The translations under genes and the position numbers were made by a program. The notes beneath the pieces are model-generated. The model did not search any database and was not told the origin of the DNA. It worked only from the letters and a program-made list of their open reading frames with translations. Source: Vibrio genomosp. F10 str. ZF-129 (GTDB taxonomy: Bacteria; Pseudomonadota; Gammaproteobacteria; Enterobacterales; Vibrionaceae). Taken from it: 64,000 nt of DNA. The stretch is taken from contig NZ_AJYQ02000103.1 in the NCBI RefSeq assembly GCF_000287055.2, positions 30,772-94,771 of the forward strand, in the 5' to 3' direction. Below, piece after piece: positions 29,845-36,818 of this stretch (positions within the stretch are counted from its first letter, which is position 1; each line of letters starts with the position of its first letter).

Positions 29845-30993
29845 CTATAGTTGATTGAAAATTAGCTCAATGCTTTTCACTTCTTCGCTTGATTCAGCTA
29901 AGCCCGTATATTGCGCTAAGGTTTTCTTAACACCTTGTGTCTGTATCGACTGCTGTAACTCGACGGCCTGTGGTTCGGTAGCGTTTGTGTATTTTAAAGC
30001 GGCAGCAATGCCTTTTAAAAGCGTTTTATTTTCAAGGTGATACTCGATTGTACCTAATAGCGGTTTGATTAATCGATCATTAGCCCCCAATTTTCGAATC
30101 GGTTGACGTCCTACACGATCCACTTCATCAATAAGGTATGGGTTGGCAAAGCGATCTAGAATCTTGTTAATGTACGCATTGTGGATATCACGATCAAAGC
30201 CATAACGTTGAATCAGTACTTCACCGCTTTCGAGCATCGCTTGTTTCACTTCGTCTCGAATCTCTTTATCTTCAATGGCATCACGAATCGTAGGGTGTCC
30301 TTTAAGCCACCCTAGGTAGGCAGTAACACAGTGACCAGTGTTAAGAGTAAACAGTTTACGTTCAACGAACGCCATTAGGTTTGAGGTCTTTTCCATACCA
30401 TCAATATCAGGTATTTCACCTTTAAATTGTTGCTCGTCAACGATCCATTCACTAAAGCTTTCAACCGTCACCTCGAGAGGATCGTCATTGGCTGCCGAGG
30501 TAGGAGGAACGATACGATCAACGGCTGAATCAACAAACCCAATAAGGGTCTCTGCTTGGTGGTGCAATGATTCATCTAAGTATTTGTAAACTTCGCCTTT
30601 TAAATGCGTCGTCCCACGAACCATATTTTCACAAGCAATGATATTAAGGGGCTTTTTATTCCCTGAGATGAAACGTTTCTCGATTCCCTTGGCAATCGTC
30701 TTAGCGATGATGTCGAGAACGTTTGGACCGACGGCTGTTGTCACTAAATCGGTTTTTACGATTTGGTCTATGACATCTTCGCTCGCCGAATTAACAGCAG
30801 TGACATGGGTGACCGTGTCCGTTTGACACTTCGAACCAACAACCTTGACTTTATATTCTTGTTTGTGACTGAGCTGATCCACTAGTGGTTCATCTACGTC
30901 GGCAAAGGTGACGGCAACGTCAGCGTCTGCGAGTAACTTACCAATGAAGCCACGGCCAATATTACCAGCACCAAAATGAACTGCATTTTTCAT
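29845..30993 (-). CDS. mtlD: Mannitol-1-phosphate 5-dehydrogenase
   Basis: MtlD oxidises the mannitol 1-phosphate made by the PTS permease to fructose 6-phosphate with NAD+. The N-terminal Rossmann motif FGAGNIGRG (residues 7-15), a central ENMVRGT segment and the long-chain polyol dehydrogenase C-terminal domain are visible over 382 residues, the usual length. It is downstream of mtlA across a gap with two hairpins. Confidence 0.96.
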   Translation of the reverse strand: MKNAVHFGAGNIGRGFIGKLLADADVAVTFADVDEPLVDQLSHKQEYKVKVVGSKCQTDTVTHVTAVNSASEDVIDQIVKTDLVTTAVGPNVLDIIAKTIAKGIEKRFISGNKKPLNIIACENMVRGTTHLKGEVYKYLDESLHHQAETLIGFVDSAVDRIVPPTSAANDDPLEVTVESFSEWIVDEQQFKGEIPDIDGMEKTSNLMAFVERKLFTLNTGHCVTAYLGWLKGHPTIRDAIEDKEIRDEVKQAMLESGEVLIQRYGFDRDIHNAYINKILDRFANPYLIDEVDRVGRQPIRKLGANDRLIKPLLGTIEYHLENKTLLKGIAAALKYTNATEPQAVELQQSIQTQGVKKTLAQYTGLAESSEEVKSIELIFNQL

Positions 30994-31043
30994 AATCTTA
31001 CCTACTCAAAATATATAAATGGATAACGATTCTGCTTCTGGGT

Positions 31044-31094
31044 GAGGTCAACCGTATAGGGGGCGCAGTTGACCTCTTTTGCTCAGGAGCAAAA
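31044..31094 (-). promoter_or_regulatory. Two hairpins in the mtlA-mtlD gap
   Basis: GAGGTCAAC (31044-31052) pairs exactly with GTTGACCTC (31068-31076), and TTTTGCTC (31077-31084) with GAGCAAAA (31087-31094). They lie right after the mtlA stop on the minus strand and could shape relative mtlA and mtlD mRNA levels. Neither has a proper U-tract. Confidence 0.55.
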
Positions 31095-31096
31095 CT

Positions 31097-33046
31097 TTAT
31101 GCGGCTTGGTGACCTGATAAGATGTTTAAAATTTCGTTTACATCTTGCGTATTGGTCAGCTTTTCGATGGCATCTGGCTCATCGAGCGCATTCGTTATTG
31201 AGGTAATAACTTGAATATGTTCGTCATTTTTAGCAGCAATACCGATAACCAGTTTCGCCACATCGTCTTTATCGTCAGTGAACTGAATACCCGATGGATA
31301 TTGGCAAATCACTATGCCCGTTTTCTTTACGCGATCTTTTGCTTCTACGGTTCCATGAGGAACAGCAATAGATTCACCAAGATAAGTCGAGACCAATTTT
31401 TCACGCTCAAACATGGCATCGACATACTCTGGCTCTACATAACCAAGCTCAACGAGTTTGTTACCGGCAAAGCGAATCGCATCGTCTTTATTATTTGCTT
31501 TTAACCCAAGGTGAATATTCTTGCTTTGAATTTGGAAGACCGAAGGTTGAGTTTGCTCAAAGTTGTCGTCATTCGCCGCTAATACTGACATCTTGCCAAT
31601 GTTGTCTTCGTTGGCCGCTGTATTCTTTTGCGCAGACAATAGTTTTGCTACGAGCTGGTTGTACATTTCACTGTCTAGGAAATTCGTTAATGAAATGTGG
31701 TGTGCATTTTCAGTATGCATGCGAGCACGATCAGTCAGGTCTTTATGAGTAATCACAATATCGGCACCTTCTGTAAGGCTGTTAATCGCAAGGTTAGTGA
31801 CATTAATGGCTAAACCCGCTTCTTGAATTTTTTTGCGCAATAGACCAGCGCCCATAGCACTAGACCCCATTCCTGCATCGCAAGCGACAACAATGCTTTG
31901 TACATTGGCTAAATCGATGTTGCCTTTATTTTGGTGAGCAACCGTTGCGCCTTTAGAAGCTGACTTCATATTTTTCATTTGAGATGTCGCTTTATTTAGC
32001 GCTGATTCGTCTCCATCTTCATCGGTTGTGGTTTGTGTTTTCATTAATACCGAAGCAACGGCAAATGAAACCGCAGCGGATGAAATGATAGAGGCTAGGA
32101 CGCCGACGATTGAAGCTTTCTGAGTCATAAGTAACACAGCAAAGATTGAGCCTGGTGAAGCTGGAGAAACAATTCCCGCATCAAAGACAGTCAGAACAAA
32201 TACGCCTGTCATACCACCAGCAATGGCAGCAAGAATCAATCGAGGGTTCATCAAGATGTATGGGAAATAAATCTCGTGGATACCACCAAAGAAATGAATG
32301 ATCGATGCGCCACCAGCGGTTTGTTTTGCTGTGCCTTTACCAAACACCATGTACGCAAGCAAGATACCTAAACCAGGGCCTGGATTTGCTTCGATAAGGA
32401 AGAAAATCGATTGGCCTGCTTCAGAGGCTTGCTGAATACCCAGAGGAGAAAATATACCGTGGTTAATGGCGTTATTTAGGAAAAGGATTTTAGCTGGTTC
32501 AACAAAAATAGAGGTGAGAGGCAGAAGGTGTGCTTCTACTAAAAAGTGTACTCCGCCAGCAAGACCAGCAGATAATATTTTTACAAATGGTCCGATAAAG
32601 AAGAAAGCGATGATGGCACATACCATTCCGATAATGCCGGCTGAGAAATTGTTGACCAACATCTCAAAACCGCTTTTCACTTTCCCTTCAACTTTTTGGT
32701 CAAAGACTTTTATTGCCCAGCCGCCCATTGGGCCAACCATCATTGCCCCCATAAACATTGGGATGTCAGTCCCGACAATCACGCCCATTGTTGTAATTGC
32801 ACCGACTACCGCGCCGCGTTCTCCGCCGACTAATTTACCGCCGGTATAACCGATCAATAAAGGTAATAGGTAGGTAATCATTGGTCCAACCATGGACGCA
32901 AGAGTTTCGTTTGGAAGCCAGCCAGTTGGAATAAAGAGTGCAGTAATAAACCCCCAGGCGATGAAGGCACCAATATTTGGCATTACCATGTTAGATAGGA
33001 AGCGACCAAAATTTTGTATCTTGATCTTAGCATCTGGTGATATCAT
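31097..33046 (-). CDS. mtlA: PTS mannitol transporter EIICBA
   Basis: MtlA imports mannitol and phosphorylates it to mannitol 1-phosphate. All three domains are in one 649-residue chain: a membrane EIIC (about 1-335, with GGIHEIYFPY at 254-263), EIIB with phospho-Cys389 (VACDAGMGSS) and EIIA with phospho-His564 (AVPHGTVEAK). The start is preceded by GGGGAA. It is the first gene of mtlADR. Upstream lie CRP-like sites and a structured leader that may contain an antisense RNA gene. Confidence 0.96.
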   Translation of the reverse strand: MISPDAKIKIQNFGRFLSNMVMPNIGAFIAWGFITALFIPTGWLPNETLASMVGPMITYLLPLLIGYTGGKLVGGERGAVVGAITTMGVIVGTDIPMFMGAMMVGPMGGWAIKVFDQKVEGKVKSGFEMLVNNFSAGIIGMVCAIIAFFFIGPFVKILSAGLAGGVHFLVEAHLLPLTSIFVEPAKILFLNNAINHGIFSPLGIQQASEAGQSIFFLIEANPGPGLGILLAYMVFGKGTAKQTAGGASIIHFFGGIHEIYFPYILMNPRLILAAIAGGMTGVFVLTVFDAGIVSPASPGSIFAVLLMTQKASIVGVLASIISSAAVSFAVASVLMKTQTTTDEDGDESALNKATSQMKNMKSASKGATVAHQNKGNIDLANVQSIVVACDAGMGSSAMGAGLLRKKIQEAGLAINVTNLAINSLTEGADIVITHKDLTDRARMHTENAHHISLTNFLDSEMYNQLVAKLLSAQKNTAANEDNIGKMSVLAANDDNFEQTQPSVFQIQSKNIHLGLKANNKDDAIRFAGNKLVELGYVEPEYVDAMFEREKLVSTYLGESIAVPHGTVEAKDRVKKTGIVICQYPSGIQFTDDKDDVAKLVIGIAAKNDEHIQVITSITNALDEPDAIEKLTNTQDVNEILNILSGHQAA

Positions 33047-33086
33047 TAGAATTCCCCGTTCGATGTTCTATTTAAATTTGTGTAGT

Positions 33087-33169
33087 AACGGTTCGCTAAA
33101 ACCGTTGGTTGCTTAGTACTCAATCAATCTACCACATAAATTAATTTTAGAACTGACAACGGGTTTTTT
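33087..33169 (+). ncRNA. Candidate antisense RNA 3' region in the mtlA leader (MtlS-like)
   Basis: On the plus strand, antisense to the mtlA leader, AAAACCGTTG (33098-33107) can pair with CAACGG (33157-33162), followed by one G and six T: a possible intrinsic terminator. A competing hairpin AACGGTT/AACCGTT lies at 33087-33106. In V. cholerae the small RNA MtlS is encoded antisense to the mtlA 5' leader and represses MtlA synthesis. I see no clear promoter, so both ends are uncertain. Confidence 0.35.
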
Positions 33170-33184
33170 GTGATTATCTTCTCA
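33169..33184 (-). promoter_or_regulatory. CRP-like site near mtlA
   Basis: TGTGA-TTATCT-TCTCA matches the CRP pattern TGTGA-N6-TCACA at nine of ten positions; a weaker site GGTGA-TTGGCA-TCAAG follows at 33211-33226. Confidence 0.45.
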
Positions 33185-33328
33185 TTATTGTAATGACTTT
33201 GTTAACTTTTGGTGATTGGCATCAAGTTATTAGTATGTAATTTACCTACAGAATGGATTAAATAAAAAAGTCAACAAAATTATGGGTGATGCATGTATCA
33301 TTTTCATTCATTTCAATTGAAAATAAAT

Positions 33329-33344
33329 TGTGATACACATCACC
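33329..33344 (-). promoter_or_regulatory. Strong CRP-like site upstream of mtlA
   Basis: TGTGA-TACACA-TCACC matches nine of ten consensus positions and has AT-rich flanks. It lies about 285 bases before the mtlA start, and a 12-base palindrome TTTCAATTGAAA is at 33311-33322. cAMP-CRP activation of mannitol genes is well established in enterics; the promoter boxes here are unclear. Confidence 0.55.
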
Positions 33345-33831
33345 ATTTTATCTATTTTCAATCTTTCTGTGATTTTTAATGTGATTTCGGTCGGTATTTT
33401 CTACTTGAGTCTTCATTTTGTCTTGAAATTTAACAACTCACAGGTTTTATCTGAAAGTTAATGACAGGTGAAGATGCATTGGTTTGGTGAATAGTGATAG
33501 ATAGGTAGTCGTTTTAGGGCGATTATTGTTGATGGCATAGGGGAAGTTAAAAGAGTTTCTCCCTCGCTTTATCGAGAACGAACCAGTCGCGCCCCTTTTC
33601 GATGCGATCTTGATCCTTTTTTTTAATCAAATCAATCACTGCTCACAAAATATCCAACTGTAATATTAATTAAGGAAGATTGTTGTTACTTTGGGGTTGC
33701 GTTAAACGCCTATAAAAATAATGACATAACCTTTGTTTGCTGAGCTGGAATTGACGGGAGCTAATCGCTCCCGTCGTTGTATCCGGTGCAAAGTATCTGT
33801 AGCAAAGCAGAATGAAGGGTAGGACAGATAT
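33345..33831. other. Non-coding stretch between the mtl region and island remnant
   Basis: No intact gene is seen. It contains a perfect hairpin, GACGGGAGC (33753-33761) with GCTCCCGTC (33767-33775) around TAATC, without a T-run on either side. A 30-codon open frame on the minus strand (33547-33639) looks like a fragment, but I cannot place it. Confidence 0.5.
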
Positions 33832-33868
33832 AAAAGGCCTGAGAAGCATAAACGCTCTCAGGCCTTTT
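33832..33868. terminator. Terminator hairpin, copy 1 of a duplicated element
   Basis: AAAAGGCCTGAGA (33832-33844) pairs with TCTCAGGCCTTTT (33856-33868) around an 11-base loop. It is symmetrical and can act on both strands. A second copy, 34 of 37 bases identical, lies at 34586-34622. The two bracket the decayed genes between them. Confidence 0.85.
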
Positions 33869-33906
33869 ATATAAGTAGTGACTACACGACTATCTGTACA
33901 GGTTTG

Positions 33907-34140
33907 ATCATTGCAACTGATTATAGAGGCCAGTGGTACCTTAAGGGCTGCACTTATTACTTCTACTTCATTCCCGTAAAACCTTTCTATTACGTTTGTT
34001 AAACGTAGCATTTCTCCTAGGTATGAATCTCGATAGATTAATGTATGTTGGATTTCATGATCCAAATTTAGAGGAAGTATGATGTCAGCTATCGGCGTAT
34101 CTAGAAGCGCATCTAGATAGGGCCTTAAAAATAAATAGAG
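33907..34140 (-). pseudogene. EAL/HDOD-type signalling protein, C-terminal fragment
   Basis: About 78 codons on the minus strand read as the C-terminal linker of YuxH-like EAL-HDOD proteins: the FLRPYLDALLDTPIADII pattern, a hydrophilic helix, then GEMLRLTNVIERFYGNEVEVI. The catalytic EAL domain and the rest of the gene are missing. Upstream the frame continues only through DNA that is the complement of the recombinase fragment, and downstream it runs into the terminator hairpin. Such a gene is among the cargo near the integrase end of V. cholerae VSP-II. Family recognition is from pattern only. Confidence 0.5.
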
Positions 34141-34142
34141 CC

Positions 34143-34257
34143 AGCGTTGATTTGAATACCGTTTGGGAATTACTTGGTCACTTAGATCTAAAAATGACGC
34201 TTCGGTATGCACACTTAGCACCCGAACATAAATCGGTGACGGTGAGCCTGATAGGCT
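34143..34257 (+). pseudogene. Tyrosine recombinase (phage/island integrase), C-terminal fragment
   Basis: Roughly 38 codons encode the box II end of a tyrosine recombinase: VDLNTVWELLGH (conserved Gly-His), then DLKMTLRYAHLAPEHK with the catalytic Tyr codon at 34206-34208. The upstream catalytic Arg and HxLR box are absent; a stop lies at 34080-34082, and the codons between do not resemble the family. After SLIGF the frame drifts to an unrelated tail. The fragment lies about 400 bases from a tRNA gene, a standard integrase position. Confidence 0.75.
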
Positions 34258-34364
34258 TTAAGCTGCATGCTTATTGGCTTCATGGATACACAAGAAATCA
34301 GAAAACAGTAGCTGTAACTAGGGTTTATTGGTTAGTTAACCGTTATTAACCCGAAATCACGACT

Positions 34365-34401
34365 AAGTAAGCGATCAACTAGCGATCAAGTAAGCGATCA
34401 A
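34365..34401. repeat. Three phased AGCGATCAA repeats
   Basis: AGCGATCAA occurs at 34370-34378, 34381-34389 and 34393-34401, spaced 11 and 12 bases. The outer two belong to a 14-base direct repeat (AAGTAAGCGATCAA at 34365 and 34388). Each contains a GATC Dam site. It lies within the island remnant and its function is unknown. Confidence 0.7.
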
Positions 34402-34439
34402 GTTAAGCTATAGTGGCGAACATAATCACGAGTATCGAA

Positions 34440-34517
34440 ATGGCCTATATACCACCTTTTAGTATCAACAATGACACCCTAAACATGGTTGCCGAGGTTA
34501 GCGGCTTACTTTGTTAG
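34440..34517 (+). pseudogene. Fic-family protein, N-terminal fragment
   Basis: An ATG opens a 25-codon frame beginning MAYIPPFSINNDTLNMVAEV and ending at TAG. The YIPPF-I--D-LN-VAEVS pattern is how many Fic-domain proteins of the DUF4172 type begin. The HPFxxGNGR catalytic region is absent. It is the start of a destroyed gene, consistent with other debris in this stretch. The call rests on a short match and is tentative. Confidence 0.45.
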
Positions 34518-34585
34518 AGAAGGTCTGAGCTAGTATTGGTTAGGTTATAAAGACGTGCAATTTGCTAGATAGAGAGCGGAAAAGC

Positions 34586-34622
34586 AAAAGGCCTGAGACG
34601 CATAACTGCTCTCAGGCCTTTT
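34586..34622. terminator. Terminator hairpin, copy 2, downstream of tRNA-Ile
   Basis: AAAAGGCCTGAGA (34586-34598) pairs with TCTCAGGCCTTTT (34610-34622). It lies 25 bases past the 3' end of the minus-strand tRNA and is probably its terminator. Copy 1 is at 33832-33868. Confidence 0.85.
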
Positions 34623-34647
34623 TGTTCTTTGTGAAGCGAACCGAATA

Positions 34648-34723
34648 TGGTGGCCCCTCCCAGATTTGAACTGGGGACCGAACGATTATGAGTCGTGCGC
34701 TCTAACCACTGAGCTAAGGGGCC
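34648..34723 (-). tRNA. ileX: tRNA-Ile (anticodon CAT, lysidine-type)
   Basis: The minus strand folds into a full cloverleaf beginning GGCCCCTTAGCTCAG, with anticodon loop CTCATAA and encoded CCA. The acceptor and D-arm match E. coli ileX rather than elongator tRNA-Met, so the C of CAU would be modified to lysidine by TilS and the tRNA would read AUA. Annotation tools may call it tRNA-Met. In E. coli ileX also lies next to rpoD. The 3' end faces the decayed island remnant, the usual geometry for integration. Confidence 0.93.
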
Positions 34724-34737
34724 GAATTAGGTGAACG

Positions 34738-34766
34738 ATTATAGGGGAAGGAAACAAGCCTGTCTA
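34738..34766 (-). promoter_or_regulatory. Promoter of tRNA-Ile(CAT)
   Basis: On the minus strand TAGACA (34761-34766) and a perfect TATAAT (34738-34743) are 17 bases apart, placing the start a few bases upstream of the tRNA. Confidence 0.8.
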
Positions 34767-34821
34767 CCCACTGTAGTGGGCAATTGCGCTCAGTTTTTAT
34801 CCACTTAAACCAATCAGATAC

Positions 34822-34849
34822 AAAAAAGGTGAGCTTTCACTCACCTTTT
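34822..34849 (-). terminator. Terminator of rpoD
   Basis: AAAAGGTGAG (34824-34833) pairs with CTCACCTTTT (34840-34849) around a 6-base loop. The A-run on the plus strand gives the U-tract for leftward rpoD transcripts. Confidence 0.85.
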
Positions 34850-34866
34850 CTTATATTGACGACGAA

Positions 34867-36720
34867 TTACTCATCTAGGAAGCTGCGCAGTGTTTCTGAA
34901 CGGCTAGGGTGACGAAGTTTACGCAAAGCTTTTGCTTCAATCTGACGGATACGCTCACGAGTAACATCGAATTGCTTACCCACTTCTTCAAGCGTGTGGT
35001 CCGTGTTCATGTCGATACCAAAACGCATACGCAGAACTTTTGCTTCACGAGGTGTTAAACCTGCAAGCACGTCTTTTGTTGCGCCACGTAGACTGGTTGA
35101 TGTGGCTGAGTCTAGTGGTAGCTCTAGAGTGGTATCTTCAATGAAGTCACCTAGGTGCGAATCTTCGTCGTCACCGATTGGTGTTTCCATAGAGATTGGC
35201 TCTTTAGCAATCTTCAGTACTTTTCGGATCTTGTCTTCAGGCATTTGCATGCGCTCAGCAAGTTCTTCCGGTAACGGCTCACGGCCCATCTCTTGTAGCA
35301 TTTGACGAGAGATACGGTTCAGTTTGTTGATCGTTTCGATCATGTGAACCGGAATACGGATAGTACGAGCCTGGTCAGCAATTGAACGAGTGATTGCCTG
35401 ACGAATCCACCAAGTTGCGTAAGTTGAGAATTTATAACCACGACGGTATTCAAACTTATCAACAGCTTTCATCAAACCAATGTTACCCTCTTGGATAAGA
35501 TCCAGGAATTGAAGACCACGGTTTGTATACTTCTTAGCTATCGAGATTACCAGACGTAAGTTCGCTTCAACCATCTCTTTCTTAGCTCGGCGAGCTTTCG
35601 CTTCACCTATCGACATACGTCGGCTAATGTCTTTGATGCTTTGAACCGTTAGGTTTGTTTCTTTTTCGATGATCGACAGTTTTAGAATCGAACGACGAAT
35701 CTCTTCTTCGCTACGTTTTACTTTTTCGGCATATGGCTTATCAGAAGCGAGTGCCTCGTCTAGCCATGCATCAGAAGATTCATTACCAGTGAAGAGGGCA
35801 ACAAATGATTTCTTCGGCATTTTACCGTATTCAACGGTTTGACGAATGATCAAACGTTCTTGAGTACGAACGCGATCCATAGAGGTGCGCAGTTCATTAA
35901 CTAAGTAATCAAATTGTTTAGGCGTTAAGCGGAATTCGGCAAAGACTTCTTGAAGAAGCTCTGTTGCTTTCGATGCTTTACTACTGTCAGCGCCATGTTC
36001 GTTGATCGCGAGTTGAAGGTTCTGATAGGTATTGCGTAGTGAGGTGAACTTTTCTAAAGCAAGCTCAGGGTCAATTCCTGTATCTTCCTCTTCTTCTTCC
36101 TCAGCGTCTTCTTCGTCTTCTTTTTTCTCGCCATCTTCATCAGCAAGGTCAGTATTGGTGAGTTCAGAACCGATATGAGTTGCTGTTGGCGCTGCTGTTC
36201 CATCGTCGTTCGGGTCAACAAAACCATTAATAAGGTCTGTTAAGCGAAGTTCTTCAGCTAAAACACGATCAAATTGCTCTAGGACGTAAGGAATGGTGCC
36301 TGGGTATTCAGCAACTGCGCTTTGAACTTGGTTAATACCATCTTCAATGCGTTTCGCGATATCAATTTCACCTTCACGAGTCAGAAGTTCAACGGTACCC
36401 ATTTCACGCATGTACATGCGGACAGGATCGGTTGTACGACCAATTTCGCTTTCCACGCTTGATAGCGCAGCAGCAGCAGCTTCGGCAGCATCTTCATCTG
36501 TGACAGTGTTGTCTTCATTCAATGCAAGGTCATCAGCATCAGGAGCAGTTTCTACTACCTTAATGCCCATATCGTTGATCATTTGAATGATATCTTCTAC
36601 CTGTTCAGAATCTACAATTTCTGCTGGCAGGTGGTCATTTACTTCGGCGTACGTCAGATAGCCTTGCTCCTTGCCTTTGATGACAAGTAGTTTTAGCTGT
36701 GACTGCGGATTTTGATCCAT
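34867..36720 (-). CDS. rpoD: RNA polymerase primary sigma factor sigma-70
   Basis: RpoD directs RNA polymerase to housekeeping promoters. All regions are present over 617 residues: 1.1 at the N-terminus, 1.2 ([11 protein letters not shown]), the non-conserved insert with a Glu/Asp run (about 195-215), region 2 ([25 protein letters not shown]), region 3 and the region 4 helix-turn-helix ([20 protein letters not shown]). It is the last gene of rpsU-yqeY-dnaG-rpoD. Confidence 0.98.
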   Translation of the reverse strand: MDQNPQSQLKLLVIKGKEQGYLTYAEVNDHLPAEIVDSEQVEDIIQMINDMGIKVVETAPDADDLALNEDNTVTDEDAAEAAAAALSSVESEIGRTTDPVRMYMREMGTVELLTREGEIDIAKRIEDGINQVQSAVAEYPGTIPYVLEQFDRVLAEELRLTDLINGFVDPNDDGTAAPTATHIGSELTNTDLADEDGEKKEDEEDAEEEEEEDTGIDPELALEKFTSLRNTYQNLQLAINEHGADSSKASKATELLQEVFAEFRLTPKQFDYLVNELRTSMDRVRTQERLIIRQTVEYGKMPKKSFVALFTGNESSDAWLDEALASDKPYAEKVKRSEEEIRRSILKLSIIEKETNLTVQSIKDISRRMSIGEAKARRAKKEMVEANLRLVISIAKKYTNRGLQFLDLIQEGNIGLMKAVDKFEYRRGYKFSTYATWWIRQAITRSIADQARTIRIPVHMIETINKLNRISRQMLQEMGREPLPEELAERMQMPEDKIRKVLKIAKEPISMETPIGDDEDSHLGDFIEDTTLELPLDSATSTSLRGATKDVLAGLTPREAKVLRMRFGIDMNTDHTLEEVGKQFDVTRERIRQIEAKALRKLRHPSRSETLRSFLDE

Positions 36721-36818
36721 AGACGGTATCCAACTTCGTATCTAGTGACGGATTTGGTATGCGAAATGCAAACCACGAGTAATAACAAATTGTTCCATTG
36801 CTAACCAAGGCAATAGGG

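Noticed and set aside
32466..32849. A 127-codon plus-strand frame inside mtlA
   Set aside because: It is the complement of the membrane domain of MtlA; its Pro/Thr/Ile-rich translation is a shadow of the sense codons.
33547..33639. A 30-codon minus-strand frame containing RIEKGRDWFVLDKARE
   Set aside because: The composition is protein-like, but it is too short, starts with GTG without a ribosome site and matches no family I can name; at most it is debris.
33670..34221. A 183-codon minus-strand open frame as an intact gene
   Set aside because: Only the middle (33907-34140) looks like a protein family. Its first part is the complement of the recombinase fragment and its last part runs through a terminator hairpin.
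33400..34660. A classical att direct repeat of the tRNA-Ile 3' end
   Set aside because: No second copy of the tRNA 3' sequence was found by eye on the left side of the remnant; only the neighbouring hairpin is repeated.
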